The position numbers and the translations under genes are program-made. From Asterias rubens (Eukaryota; Echinodermata; Asteroidea; Forcipulatida; Asteriidae), in assembly GCF_902459465.1 (NCBI RefSeq), contig NC_047066.1:4810377-4874376 (forward strand): DNA of 64,000 bases, read 5' to 3'. Below are positions 25,901 through 36,742 of the stretch, in pieces. Position 1 is the stretch's first letter. The number at the start of each line of letters is the position of its first letter. The notes under the pieces are model-generated. The model saw nothing but the letters and a program-made list of their open reading frames with translations, was not told the origin of the DNA and did not search any database.

Positions 25901-26092
25901 GGATTAAACCACTATTTGAAAACCTTTTCACCACACATTGATTCCCTTAGTAAGTGTTTGAAAACAAAGGGAGGAATTGGCAATGTATAACAAAAACTTT
26001 CATTATGACTGTATCCTGTTTTTTCTCTCATATAACAGACGTGTAAAGTCAACAATGTTGTGAGTGTGCGGGTTTACCAGCGAACGATTTAG
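19967..26092 (+). CDS. Fatty acid-binding protein family (gene 1 of tandem array)
   Basis: Intracellular lipid-binding protein (iLBP/FABP), a cytosolic ten-stranded beta-barrel carrying a fatty acid or similar ligand; 138 residues. Exons: 19967-20036, 23661-23839, 24749-24862, 26039-26092 (TAG). Intron phases 1, 0, 0 at the classic family positions. The start MAHFEGHYKL followed by SSENFDDFL fits the N-terminal FABP signature. Arg111 (in FIREI) and the C-terminal R132-V-Y134 match the ligand-carboxylate triad (Arg106, Arg126, Tyr128 of vertebrate FABPs). Intron 2 has a GC donor (AAG|GCAAGT); the others are GTGAGT. It is the most diverged of the three copies at the N-terminus (MAHFEGHYKL against MAQFNGKFKL). 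Intron 1 (3.6 kb) holds family A and B MITEs; intron 3 holds a hammerhead-like motif and a 120-bp hairpin. The ligand cannot be assigned. Confidence 0.92.
20185..20464 (+). repeat. MITE family A copy in FABP-1 intron 1
   Basis: AATGGACACTATTGGTATTT to AATTACCAAAGGTCGTGCCT, with type-2 core remnant GACCTGAAGCC; internally shortened. Confidence 0.78.
20465..22260. other. FABP-1 intron 1, low feature content
   Basis: Contains short inverted/direct repeats (TTATTTTACTGTATAC twice near 20570-20625; ACCAAAACGTCATAATA near 21140 and 21340) and the hammerhead-like pair. No exon seen. Confidence 0.4.
21380..21512. repeat. Inverted pair of hammerhead-like remnants
   Basis: The right copy (+, about 21461-21502) reads GAGGAAGACTCTGCTAAGGT then CAAAACGTC. 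The left copy on the minus strand reads GAAAAAGACTCTGCTATGGT then CGAAACATC. Both resemble a second hammerhead subfamily with a GAC/GTC stem II. In FABP-1 intron 1. Confidence 0.4.
22261..22630 (+). repeat. MITE family A copy, core type 2
   Basis: Starts TTAAAGGCACTGGACACTAT. The right end runs into the next family A copy, the two sharing a TTAA. Confidence 0.85.
22627..23021 (+). repeat. MITE family A copy with nested family B element
   Basis: Left half intact through the GAGACCTC core; most of the right half is deleted, leaving AGTGTCCAG, then a family B insert, then GCAGTGTCTTTAA. Confidence 0.82.
22841..23007 (+). repeat. MITE family B nested in family A
   Basis: Inverted ends GTCGAATTCACAAAGAGTTA and GTGAAATCGAC, with internal repeats of GACTCGTCCTAA-like motifs. 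Confidence 0.85.
24000..24049. repeat. C-rich homopurine/homopyrimidine tract
   Basis: About 50 nt of almost only C with a few T, immediately before a family I MITE, in FABP-1 intron 2. Confidence 0.85.
24050..24205. repeat. MITE family I, 156 bp
   Basis: Inverted ends AATAGACCTTTTTGCAAATA and GTATTTGCGAAAAGGTCTAT. In FABP-1 intron 2. Confidence 0.8.
24215..24306. repeat. Family K fragment
   Basis: GACAGCGCCCTCTTTAGAAT then CCATGTTAATTTCCCACAAT, shared with 33640-33760, 38060-38160 (inverted) and 59565-59650. Confidence 0.55.
25083..25126 (-). ncRNA. Hammerhead-ribozyme-like motif (Penelope-type)
   Basis: On the minus strand: stem I 5' TTCTC, core CTGAAGA (fits CUGANGA), stem II ATCAG/CTGAT with loop AACATA, core GAAA, then CGTC (a GUC cleavage triplet) and stem I 3' GAGAA pairing with TTCTC. 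Stem III is minimal, as in the dimer-forming hammerheads described in Penelope-like elements. It is in FABP-1 intron 3. Folding was done by eye and activity is unproven; the stem II closing pair is A-C. Confidence 0.5.
25805..25924. repeat. 120-bp hairpin in FABP-1 intron 3
   Basis: GGTTTTCAACTAGTGGTTTA to TAAACCACTATTTGAAAACC, with inner arms GAGGCCTGGTTCTTGATAAT and its near-exact complement. Confidence 0.85.
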
Positions 26093-26167
26093 ACCGTTCA
26101 AATCAACGGACGCATGTTATTCCCGACTGATGACCCCACTGCCATACACGGATTCGGTGTTAAGTTG

Positions 26168-26173
26168 AATAAA
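26168..26173 (+). promoter_or_regulatory. Poly(A) signal of FABP gene 1
   Basis: AATAAA 76 nt past the FABP-1 stop (GTTGAATAAAGCATTT), giving a short 3' UTR. Confidence 0.6.
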
Positions 26174-26547
26174 GCATTTATTATCTACTTGTACATAACA
26201 GTACATAACAAAATGTGAACAAAAACAATTTTGTTTAGAGGCATAATGCATATAAGCTAAGTCTTGCAATGAAGTGCCTTTAGAAGAAAAACAGAACAAA
26301 CAAACTTTTTTAATTTATGAACAAATTACCTTGGCTGTTTAATTTACAAAATTACACATGGGGACGATGATCTGACACGATAAATGACGACTAAAAACTG
26401 CAGCACAGGAAGTCATTACATAGTGTTACTGCAAACCTTTTCCATAAGATGATCATGATTCAACACAAATTGGTGACCGATTGGTACTCTGCGCCTGATC
26501 AATCGGTTTCAATAGAAAGTGCGTACAGAAATCAGAGGAGACACAAC

Positions 26548-26961
26548 TATAGGTTTTCTCGGTCAATTTCAGAAAAAGAGCAGCCAATTTAGCCACCAAG
26601 CTATTCTATTTCGCTCAAAATCGAATGCTACTCAAAAGGGTCATTCGATTTCGTTTTGGGATTAGTCAAATGTAATATTGCGCCATTCGAATTAACAAAA
26701 TAATCATTCAATTTAACAATTCATCAAAGCAGCATTCAAATTCGCAGACGCTTCTTGAGGCGTGTGTGTCACGAAAAAGAATAACGCTACGCTAAATTGA
26801 ACAGAGTGCTGAAGGAATTTGACTCGACCCAAAACGAAATTGAATGGCCTAGTTCTGAATTTGAAACACAGTAACAACTGAAAAAGCAAAACAGCTTTAA
26901 TTCGAACGCATGAAAATTAAATTGACTGCTCATTTGCCGAGTTTGACCGAGAAAACCTATA
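26548..26961 (+). repeat. MITE family D copy, full length (414 bp)
   Basis: Inverted ends TATAGGTTTTCTCGGTCAAT and TTTGACCGAGAAAACCTATA; between FABP-1 and FABP-2. Confidence 0.88.
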
Positions 26962-27158
26962 TTATTTGCCTACGGATTAATATGCTTGAAATTCCCCTCT
27001 AATGGTATGGACTTGGTATCCGAATCGCCATAGTTACACAATATTGCATTTTACAATAAATAAGACATGTGTAAGAATTCAAGATTTGATTAATGTAGTG
27101 TAATTACTTTAACTGGAAGCTTTCACACAGGATCGCTATAATCACTAGTGAGGACAGT

Positions 27159-27383
27159 GCCCAATTTCATAGAGCTGCTAAGCAAAGAAATTTTCTTCAT
27201 GAAATTTCTTCCTTGATAAAAACAAGATTACCAAACAAATTTATATTTGTTGCACATCCCTTGTTACTGGTATTTGCTTAGACTGAAAGTCACTCGGAAA
27301 TTTGGTTGGCAATCCTGTTTTTATCAAGGAAGAAATATCATGCTAGGCATGTTTGTGCTTAGCAGCTCTATGAAATTGGGCCC
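27159..27383. repeat. MITE family C copy
   Basis: Inverted ends GCCCAATTTCATAGAGCTGC and GCAGCTCTATGAAATTGGGC; subterminal TCTTCCTTGATAAAAACA and its complement. Confidence 0.88.
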
Positions 27384-27896
27384 TGGTCTTTGACAATTAC
27401 CCAAAGCATTCCCTGCTGTTAATAGTACAATATCGTCGTAGTTTTTTTCACACGGGAAAGTATTACGTCACAGTATCCTGTAGTTAAATGCAATCTACAG
27501 GATACACGGCATATATGCAAATTATCGGACCCATATATGGGTCTGATAATTTGCATATTGGTCTATGAATATCTCGTCACAGATGATAACGTGAATAATT
27601 AATTAGGTCGCGGCTGCGATGCGTGACCGCATATCATGACATTAAAGGGATTGTTTGAAGACTATAGTGTGATTGCCATGCATGTTCTGTGAAAATGAAA
27701 TGTGATTATTAAGAAAATATCACAAATTGAGTAGGTTTTGAAACTCAGAATGATGACTTACTACAATAATGTTCGCGAGGGTGTGCATAACATTTTGGTA
27801 TAAAGAGTAAAACAACACATAATGTTCACAATTTGCACACAATGTGCATGGTATAACGATGTTCGAAACTCCCTGAACTCTCAAACATGTGAAAGT

Positions 27897-28230
27897 ATAA
27901 AGGCAACTGGTCATCTTTGGTAATTAGATATGTATAAAATAACATGTCTGGGAAAATTTTGACTCAATTGGTCATCGATCTGCAAGAGAATACTGAAAGA
28001 AAAACGCCTTTGTTGCACTGATGCAGTGCTTTCATAATGCCCCCAGAAAGGCTTATGGCCTGAAGTCGTTTAATATTGATTGAGAAATTACCTCTTTCTC
28101 AAAAACTGTGGTAAACTTCAGAGCTTTCACAATGTGTTATACTATCATCTCTCCGTTGCTCGTGTCCCAGGTAAGTTTTTATGCTAACAATCATTTTTTA
28201 GCAATTCCCGATAGTGTCCAGTGCCTTTAA
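27897..28230 (-). repeat. MITE family A copy, core type 2
   Basis: AAAGGCAACTGGTCATCTTT to ATAGTGTCCAGTGCCTTTAA, core GGCTTATGGCCTGAAG. Confidence 0.8.
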
Positions 28231-28459
28231 TGTTTTGAATCGATTGAAACAACCGGTGTACTCCATTAAACCCTGGCTACATGACGTAACTGAGATTGCC
28301 TTTGACAGCTCACCCTAATTATTAATTACATCATGGAGGGAAAAATACTATATGAATCACCTTTCTTCATATCAAACGTTAATACCAGTATAAAATATAT
28401 AGAATTTGTAATGTTTTCTTCAATTGAGATGTGTACAAATCGCGCCTGCTGTGTGAAAC

Positions 28460-29007
28460 TTAAAGGCACAGCTGTCGATTTCACAAAACTCTTCCTAACT
28501 TAGGATTAATCTTGTGACTTAGGACGAGTCCCAACCCTGCACTGTAGCATGCAGACCTTAAGATTAATCCTAAGTTAGGACGAGTTACTCGTCCTAACTC
28601 GAGATAAGACTAGTCTTAACTCTTTGTGAAATCCACCCCTGGATACTATTGATAATTGCTCAAAATAATTGTTAGCAGAAAATTTGGTCGCGATCAATGG
28701 AGAGATGTGGATAGTATTAAACATTGTGAGAAACAGCTCTGATGTAACGTAGTTTTTAGGAAGGGGCAATTTCTCACTTGAATTTTTGAGACCTCAGAAT
28801 TAGACTTTGAGGTCCCGAAATCAAGCATCTGAAAGCACACAACTTCGTGTGACAAGGGTACTTTTTTTTCTTCATTATTATCTCGCAACTTCGACAACCA
28901 ATTGAGCTTAAATTTTCACAGGTTTTTTATTTTGTGTATATGTTGAGATACACCAAGTAAAAAAGACTGGTCTATGACAATTACCGAAGGTGTCCAGTGT
29001 CGTTAAG
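28460..29007 (+). repeat. MITE family A copy with nested family B element
   Basis: Complete A element whose left terminal repeat is split after TTAAAGGCAC by a family B insert; it resumes TGGATACTATTGATAATTGC. Confidence 0.82.
28474..28636 (-). repeat. MITE family B nested in family A
   Basis: GTCGATTTCACAAAACTC to CTTTGTGAAATCCAC. Reverse orientation relative to the copy at 22841 (compare GCATGCAGACCTTAAG with CTTAAGGTCTGCATGC). Confidence 0.85.
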
Positions 29008-29509
29008 GCTCTCTGTGGATATTTTGTTACCATTGTAGTATCACAGGTTACCTGATTTTAGCAAAGTGTGCAAAAGAAATACTGACCGATGCATCAGAAT
29101 TTAGAATGGATTCACGTTAAGACCACCAACATCATAAACACAATACTGTTAATAAAAATTAATTTTTTTTAAAAATAATATACATGTATGGCTTTTATTT
29201 AGTTGTGTATAGGTTAACATGAAAAATAATATTCGCAATACATTGAGATTTTCAAATAATAATACCGCACATAATTATTATATTATCTCGATTTTTGAAA
29301 TGTTACTTACAATATACATGAATCTCGATTGATTATATTATATAGACCAACTGACAATGCACGATTGCTATACCTGACGCGTGGATCACTGTCTAGTAAA
29401 AACACATGCTAAAGCTGTATTGATTCCTATAAAACAAAATATCGATGAGCTTTTGTTTGGGCTCGTGCATAAATAAGATCTAACGGTGTTGGAGACTAAT
29501 TCATGTTCA

Positions 29510-29812
29510 AGTATTTGTTTCATGATACACCATTGCGTTATAATTGCATGTTTGGGGCAATCATTATGGCCCGCACAGGTCACACTCATTATGGGCTCAA
29601 ATTTGAAGGGGGGGGGGGGGCGGGGGGGGGTGTAAAACAAGACTGCAATGTTGCAGCTCAAAACGATTTTACTTGATCTCTAAAGTGTATTTACGTGTTT
29701 CATGAAACACCATTGCGCTCTATTTTGCATTAATGTGGCAATCGTTATAAGAGCACGCACAGGCCCGTTCAATATTCACACTCGTTATGAACTCAAATTT
29801 GAGGAGGAGTGA
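29510..29812. repeat. Degenerate ~180-bp tandem duplication upstream of FABP-2
   Basis: GTTTCATGATACACCATTGC / GTTTCATGAAACACCATTGC, GGCAATCNTTAT, GCACAGG and CTCAAATTTGA recur in order. A G-rich run (29608-29629) separates the units. Confidence 0.65.
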
Positions 29813-30380
29813 TTGAACTGTTTTGCTTCACCACAAAAAAAGCAAAGAGCAAATTTATTTGCCTGATGGGTAATAACAAATTCGATGCAAGAATTGAAAG
29901 ATCACATACTCAAGGTCAACATTTTGATCATACATATATATTTTTTTTAAATGTGTTTATTTATACTTATATATTTATTTAAATATTGGTTAATTAATTG
30001 ACCATCGATCGTAATTAGTGACCACGCTAGCGTTACATGTGATCCAGCTTAAAATTAAAGACCTTCTCAAGTTATACCCCCCCCCCCCCTCCTTTCCCCG
30101 GAAGCTGTTGAAAGCGAACCCTTTAATTTCCTTGTATATGACACTTCCGCGATACTCGCGAACTGATTTTTCTTGGAGCTTTTAACATTCCTTTATTTCA
30201 ACTGTCGAATAAGTTTGAGTCATGACCCTCTCTGCACCTCAGTCGCTTGTTTCTAAAAGAAGCAATGACGGGGTTATCACAGGGCGTTTCACTCAAAGGC
30301 TGCGACACATCTACCTAATGACACCTAGGCTTCAGAAAAATTCATAATCAGGCTGTCATACACGTGGAAGTCGGTTAGGG
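29813..30380. other. FABP-2 upstream region
   Basis: C run at 30077-30089; otherwise nothing recognisable before the E-box and TATA box. Confidence 0.35.
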
Positions 30381-30387
30381 CGAGGCA

Positions 30388-30393
30388 TATAAA
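30388..30393 (+). promoter_or_regulatory. TATA box candidate, FABP gene 2
   Basis: TATAAA in GGCATATAAACTCGCC, 136 nt upstream of the ATG. A palindromic E-box CACGTG lies just upstream at 30361-30366. Confidence 0.55.
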
Positions 30394-30528
30394 CTCGCCA
30401 GGAAACACTGCAGCGTATAGTCTTTACCGCAGTCTGCAGCTAGCTACAAGGGAAATCAGTCTTGCTAGCGAAGTCAATCAACACAGACCGCCTCTTCCTC
30501 TGTCTGAGCTAAACAACAGTGGGGGAAA

Positions 30529-33500
30529 ATGGCACAGTTTAACGGCAAGTTCAAGCTGGATAGCAGTGACAACCTGGGCGAGTTCATGAAGGCGCTTGGT
30601 AAGAGGATTGTGTGTTGTTGAAATAATTATATCACACCTATTGTGTACAAATATATTATGTTGTTCATTTTGATGAGATCACCACATTGTATTCGGTTGT
30701 GCATTGTACAACATAACATGCGTAGGTGTATGGTGGCATTTAACTTCCGCGGTCGGTCGTTTCTTTTTTTCCGGGAGATTTTACTATTAATATTTGTGTG
30801 CATATTACCAGCCTACATATTGCATGGATGTGTGCTCCCGAGCGTATAACAAATGGATTACTGTATGCAAAGAGGAAGGACCAGGCACTATGCATAATGA
30901 CATAATTCTCTCTGGCTGTAGTAGACCTATTATGAGAACTTGCAAATGCCTATAAACATTCTTTAAAAAATAACAAATTATGTCCGAATTCAGGGTCCTA
31001 TATAAAGTCTGTGGCCTGGTAACTAATCGAATTTTAAAAACAGTGGACTCTATTGGTAATTGTCGAAGACCAGTCTTCTCACTTGGTGTATCTCAACATA
31101 TGCATAAAGTATCAAACCTGTGAAAATTTGAGCTCAATATTGGTCGTTAATAATGAAAGAAAAAACACCCTTGTTACACGAAGTTGTGTGCTTTAATACG
31201 CTTGATTTCGAGACCTCAAATTTAAAATTTGAGGTCTCGAAATCAAATACGTGGAAATCACTCCTTTCTCGAAAACTACGTCACTTCAGAGGAAGCCGTT
31301 TCTCGCAATGTTTTATACTACCAACTTCTCCCTATTACTCGTTACTACGTAAGGTTTTATGCTAAAAATTACCAACAGTGTCCACTGCCTTTAAATAGAC
31401 TTCCCGTCAGTTTGGCAATGGAGTTATAAAAAGGGTTTGACCCATTCTGGGACATTTCGACACCGGTTTTTTTTTTACTGAAACGGATATGGGGCAGGGC
31501 CTACAATCTTCTGTCTCAGTGTGGACATTCCCGGCGGTGGTGAAGGGGGGGGGGACTGACACTCATGAAATTCAAAACACTGTTACGCCTATAACTCTTT
31601 CAGATCAAATTTAATTATTTATCACTTTTTGGGTCAATACAAAAAAATATTGCTTTCGTGAGGTCACCCTGTGTCTACGATTGAATTACACGTCAGTGAC
31701 GCCAGTGAAGCAAAGTTATTATCGAGCTACATTGATGTGGCAGAAAATGGGAGGAAACAGGACAAATATGGAAATACAACCAACACCAACAAAAACTGCC
31801 ACCAACTGAGAATAAAATGTTCACACCTTAACAGTCCACAACATTATGAATAAACTATAAATAGTAGTGAACCTGCAGGTAACAACCATGTGATAATTCT
31901 CTTTTAAAGGGAGTGTGGACTGTATACCCGCAGGTTTATACTATTATTTATATCATTCTTATCGTTCACACCATGCAAGCTTCAAACATAAGGTTCTGGT
32001 TAATTACTGCACAATCTCCACATTATTGTCCACGTGCAGGTGACTGAGCAGCAATGATTTACATGAAGTGGGCCCCCCTGATGATGTTACCTTTTTCCAA
32101 GTTAATTTCTTTCTAGTGCGCTATGATCTTGATGGAATTGCGCCTTACAAATTTTAATTGTTATGTTATGTTATGTTACCCATTATCCATAGCTAGAATT
32201 AAAAATACTAATAGTTTGTGCGTCGCGAATATCCTGTGGTAGTTTGTTCCATTCTCAATTCACAATTCAACGTAGTCCACAACATTGTTTAAATTAATTT
32301 CAGGCCAAAACATGTTCGTCTCGCATTCCTTATCATTAACACAAGATATCCCCGCCATCCAGGAATATTGGTCTGATTATGTTAATTAGTTACATTTCAC
32401 AACACAGGAAGCAAATTTACGTTGCCGGTAGTCAGGAGGCATCCGTCCTTGAAAAGTGCATCGCAGACAACAGCTGAATAATGTGGGCAAGACAGTGATT
32501 GTCAACGTTGGTATTTAAAAGCACTTATAACACAAGACTATTAATTTGGTTCCTTCAAAACCCCAAAATTTTCAATTAATTTATTGGTGATTGTCACCAG
32601 AATGCAGAAAAATAAAATGCTTCAACGATTTAATTTGCTATGCTGTAAATTAATTATTATTCGAACATTAAAGCAACAGCATAATAGGCTTTAAAGACAC
32701 TGGACACTATTGGTAATTGTCAAAGACCAGTCTTCTCACTTGGTGTATCTCAGCATATGCATACAATAACAAACCTGTGCAAAAATTGAGCTCAATTGGT
32801 CGTCGAAGTTGCGAGATAACAATGAAAGAAAAAACACCCTTGCCACACGAAGCTGTATGCTTTCAGTTTCGAGACCTCAAAATCTAATTCTGAGGCCTCG
32901 AAATCAAATTCGAGGAAAATATCACTTCCCCACCTCGAGTCGCCAGCCATGCCAAACCTAGCCTGTCTGATACAAGGCTGTACAGTGTCTTAATCATCAT
33001 CACATTTTCTTACATTTTGTTTCCGGTGATGATCCCTTAACATTGTCAGTGGGATTTCCCCTTTCGGTCCCAGAGTGAGTGTTACTTTACGTGGTTACCG
33101 TGGCAACACCTTGGGCAGAAGTGGAACAAGGTCCCCCTCCTGCTCTTGTGAATTTCCCAACCCTATTATGGAATTCTTAGTCATCACTTAACATTTTGTA
33201 ACCTTAGCCATCAAACTGTCTGTCTCTAATTGGGATAGAGTTCTTTTTGTTTGCAGTCTAGCCGTAAATTGACACTCAACTACGGCATTCTTCAAGGGAA
33301 TGATATCATACATGAAACAAAATTTGTAAAAGAAAATAATGATCCACAAAAGTAAGAGACCAACTACAAATACATGTACATCTGTTTAAATGTATGGCTT
33401 ATTTTATGTTTGGATTATTTTGTTTAACCATTATAGGCCTACGTGAATAGGACTAGATCACTGGGCCGGGAGATATTTATTTCTCAGAAATGTAAGGTCA

Positions 33501-36287
33501 AAAAAGGCATTCCAAGTTTATATACGTGATTGATGACAGTCGGTTTATAGTCTACTTGGAGAATTTCCTATGTTCCTTTGATGTGACTGATGGGGCTTTA
33601 TGGCAGGAGACCCCCCCCCCTACACCTGTGTACAAACTACTTCTGATAGCGCCCTCTTTTGAATCATCCTTCTTTATAGTCCATGTTAATTTCCCATTAA
33701 TGGGGTACAGAATTTCGGGCGGTCGGATTTACCTGGGAAACCCGACACATAGTAACATTTACAAAGACAAATCAGGGTAAATGGGACTGGTTGTCAACTT
33801 CAGATTATTAAGTAATTATGTGTAATTGCACATTCAGAAAGACAGATTCCTTTCAAAAAGGGGGATTTGATAACACAACGGTCTCTTATAATATTAACGA
33901 GACGCCTAGATTTACAACACTTGCTCACTAGTCTTATACACTGAACTTGTAGAGATACTCTGTCCATAATTGACTTCAACAAACAGTCGGATTTATTCCT
34001 TAACAAGAATGCGATGCGGCAGTAAAAAAAAACAGAAATTAAACAATGAAAGTGAAATTGCGCAGGTCTGAACTAAAAACCCAAACCTCCTTTTTCATAA
34101 TGGATAATTATGATACTAAAAGATGTTAAATTTGCATCGGGGATAAAGAATATTAATTTTTGTTTTTACCCATACACCGATGTGTGTTAGCACTGTATAT
34201 TCAGTACTTTCCCGAGTCCTGTGAAAAAATATCACAGACATGTTACTCGGGTGGGATTCGAACCCACGACCCTTGCAATTCTAGAGCAGTGTCTAACCAA
34301 CTAGACTACCGAGGTTGCCAACTAGACTAACACGAGTAACATGCCTGTGATATTTTTTCACAGGACTCGGGAAAGTACTGAGTATACAGTGCTAACACAC
34401 ATCGGTGTATGGGTAAAAACCAAAGTTAATTATGATACTGTTTGTAATGACTCTGTGAATGTTCGTTATCTCTCTCAGGTGTGAGTGAAGAGATGCAGAA
34501 AGTTGGTGCTAGCGTGATCCCTGAGGTAACCATAGAAACAGCTGATGGTAAACACTTCAAGATCACAACCGCCACCTCTTTCACTACCGTATTAGTTGAG
34601 TTCAACCTTGGGGAGGAGTTTGAGCTTACTACTGCGGATGGCAGAAAAACCAAGGTAGAGTGTAGATCGCTGTCAATAAGCCATCTTGAGATAATAAGGT
34701 TGACAATAACTATATAACACGGGTTTCGGTAAACTGTGTAATCCTATAGTGTCCACCATACATCAAAAAGGGAGACCTTTGTGCACTTTGACACCTTTCC
34801 ATTGAAATGTAACGTTAATCTTCTCCATTCAAGGTTAGAAAATTCTATGGAAAGCCATAAAAGCAAAGCAAAAACAGAAGGCCAAAGTTTGTAGCAATAT
34901 TACAGATTAAATGTTTAAAAGTAGCGTTGAGTTTGTTAGAAACAAGGTAAACAATCATGGGAGATTTTATTTAACTGACAGTTATAGTGTTAACATATTA
35001 CTAACTGAATTTGTTTGCTAACATTCGGACGTCTATGCCAACCAGCGCGGTTTGTTTATTAACAATGAATAGGTATGTTGGTGTTCCGTCAACAAAATGA
35101 CATAATGGCTTCTTCTGTTTGACTTGAAGCAAAATATTTGTTGTTGTGTTCATCAGAATACGTATAGTTTAGAGGGCGACGTTCTGAAGCAGTTAGAGAC
35201 CCCAGCTGACGGGAATGGAGTGAGTGCAACATACGAAAGATCGATACTGGCTGACGGAAATTTAAACATGGTAAGATTAGTCTTTAACTGTGAGCATTTT
35301 CCAGGTCTCCTGGACTTTTTTTCCAGATTTTGTTCGCTGTTTTCGCATTTAATGCTTGTCTTTTAACATATCGTTGTTTAGCTCTATGCCTACGTATTTT
35401 GTATGTTGTGCAATTGTATAGTTTACCAATTTGCCAGTAGAAATCGAATTTCTATTTGTTGTTTAAATGTGGAAAATTAATGAAAATCTAATCATCATCT
35501 AACTCTGCCTCGAAATAAATAAAACACCTGCAGTAACATTTTATCTCTATCTATTCCAATCTAAGTCTTAGATACTGACTTCAAAGTAGTATGTGAACTT
35601 GCGTTTTAGCAATAGAAGTGTTTTGCCAAAACACTTTAAAGGCAGTGGACACTATTGGTAATTGTCAAAGACTAGCCTTCACAGTTGGTGTATCTCAACA
35701 TATGCATACAATAACAAACCTGTGAAAATTTGAGCTCAATCGGTCATTGAAGTTGCGAGATAATAATAAAAGAAAAAACACCCTTGTCACACGAAGTTGT
35801 GTGCGTTTACATGGTTGATTTTGAGACCTCAAGTTCTAAATCTGAGGTCTCGAAATCAAATTCGTGGAAAATTACTTCTTTCTCTAAAACTATGGCACTT
35901 CAGAGGGAGCCGTTTCTCACAATGTTTTATACCATCAACCTCTCCCCATTACTCGTCACCAAGAAAGGTTTTATGCCAATAATTATTTTGAGTAATTACC
36001 AATAGTGTCCACTGTCTTTAATAGTTCTCAAACACAGTTTTGGCCAGTTGACGATTTGGGGCGCCCTCTTTTGAGATCAAAGAGCGTTGTGACGAACTGA
36101 GGTGCTTGTTATGTACATTTCTATTGAAGGACATTGAAATACTAACTTGCGGATGGCCTTTTTTCGCATATGTAAGTTCTGTGCTGGATTGTAAAAAATA
36201 AATTAATTTGCAATTTTTGTCTTATTCTTGTTTCAGACAATGACGATAGGAACCATCGTTGCAAAACGACTATACAAGAAGCTCTGA
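30529..36287 (+). CDS. Fatty acid-binding protein family (gene 2 of tandem array)
   Basis: iLBP/FABP of 136 residues. Exons: 30529-30598, 34479-34654, 35157-35270, 36237-36287 (TGA); phases 1, 0, 0 as in its neighbours. It starts MAQFNGKFKLD, identical to gene 3 over eleven residues. Ligand-triad positions are kept: Arg110 (in TYERSI) and R131-L-Y133. The N-terminal signature is looser than in gene 1: at the usual N-[FY]-[DE] it reads N-L-G. The exon-4 peptide starts TMTIG where the paralogs have TCK, so the Cys is lost. Donors are GTAAGA, the weak GTAGAG, and GTAAGA. Intron 1 (3.9 kb) carries two family A MITEs and a SINE/foldback ending 58 bp before exon 2; intron 3 carries another family A copy. 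I could not place a poly(A) signal with confidence (one AATAAA at 37063-37068 is far away). Confidence 0.93.
31036..31393 (-). repeat. MITE family A copy in FABP-2 intron 1
   Basis: CAGTGGACTCTATTGGTAAT to CAACAGTGTCCACTGCCTTT; GAGACCTC core. Confidence 0.85.
31394..32690. other. FABP-2 intron 1, low feature content
   Basis: Contains (TTATG)4 near 32160 and a small inverted repeat (31855-31945). No exon seen. Confidence 0.35.
32691..32928 (-). repeat. MITE family A fragment
   Basis: Starts TTAAAGACACTGGACACTAT, runs through the GAGACCTC core, then is cut off. Confidence 0.8.
33605..33780. repeat. Family K copy
   Basis: Contains GATAGCGCCCTCTTTTGAAT and CATGTTAATTTCCCATTAAT, collinear with 24215 and inverted to 38055. 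Confidence 0.5.
34163..34420. mobile_element. Foldback element with tRNA-derived SINE head in its loop
   Basis: Two arms of about 85 bp are inverted copies (left TTTTTACCCATACACCGATG, right CATCGGTGTATGGGTAAAAA). Between them, on the minus strand, is a tRNA-like head with a perfect A box (TAGTCTAGTTGG, 34297-34308) and B box (GGTTCGAATCC, 34254-34264). It lies in FABP-2 intron 1 and ends 58 bp before exon 2. The left half equals the SINE at 12121, so the right arm is an inverted duplicate of the SINE body. Confidence 0.75.
35635..36021 (-). repeat. MITE family A copy in FABP-2 intron 3
   Basis: Near-consensus: TTTAAAGGCAGTGGACACTA to CCAATAGTGTCCACTGTCTT, GAGACCTC core. Confidence 0.9.
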
Positions 36288-36506
36288 ATGCACTTGACAA
36301 AGACAAACTTGCATGAAATATACTCAATTCCAGAACGGTTATGATTTATGGTAAAGTAGACTTAGTTTGTGTCTTAAAAAAGTAGATATTTTAGTATGCT
36401 GATCTCCAAGCATGTGGAGTCAATGTGATGTGATCTACTAGGTGTGGCCACGCTGAGCTGTGTGTGTGGAGAGAGATTGGGATAATTCTTGCAGTAGGAA
36501 ACCATG

Positions 36507-36742
36507 GCCCAATTTCATGGCTCTGCTTACCGTAAGCACATAATCGGCGCTTACGGAAGCAGGTACGGCAAGCGTATTTCACTGGTTAGCGGCGAATTTG
36601 GGCTTCTGCGCGTGCGTACTCAACGTTACTAGGCATTCTACGCTTACAAGGCTAGCGCAGAAATTCGGCGCATGCACATGAGCGGGGAATCGTGATCGTA
36701 CGCGCAGAATTCGGCGGTAAGCGGAGCCATGAAATTGGGCCC
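36507..36742. repeat. Family C-like MITE variant
   Basis: Ends TGGCCCAATTTCATGGCTCT and GAGCCATGAAATTGGGCCC, interior rich in CGCTTACGG/GCGCAGAATTCGGC inverted repeats. Confidence 0.75.

Noticed and set aside
34246-34320. Stand-alone tRNA gene
   Set aside because: A and B boxes are perfect, but the acceptor stem is not intact and the unit is part of a repeated SINE body also found at 12121.
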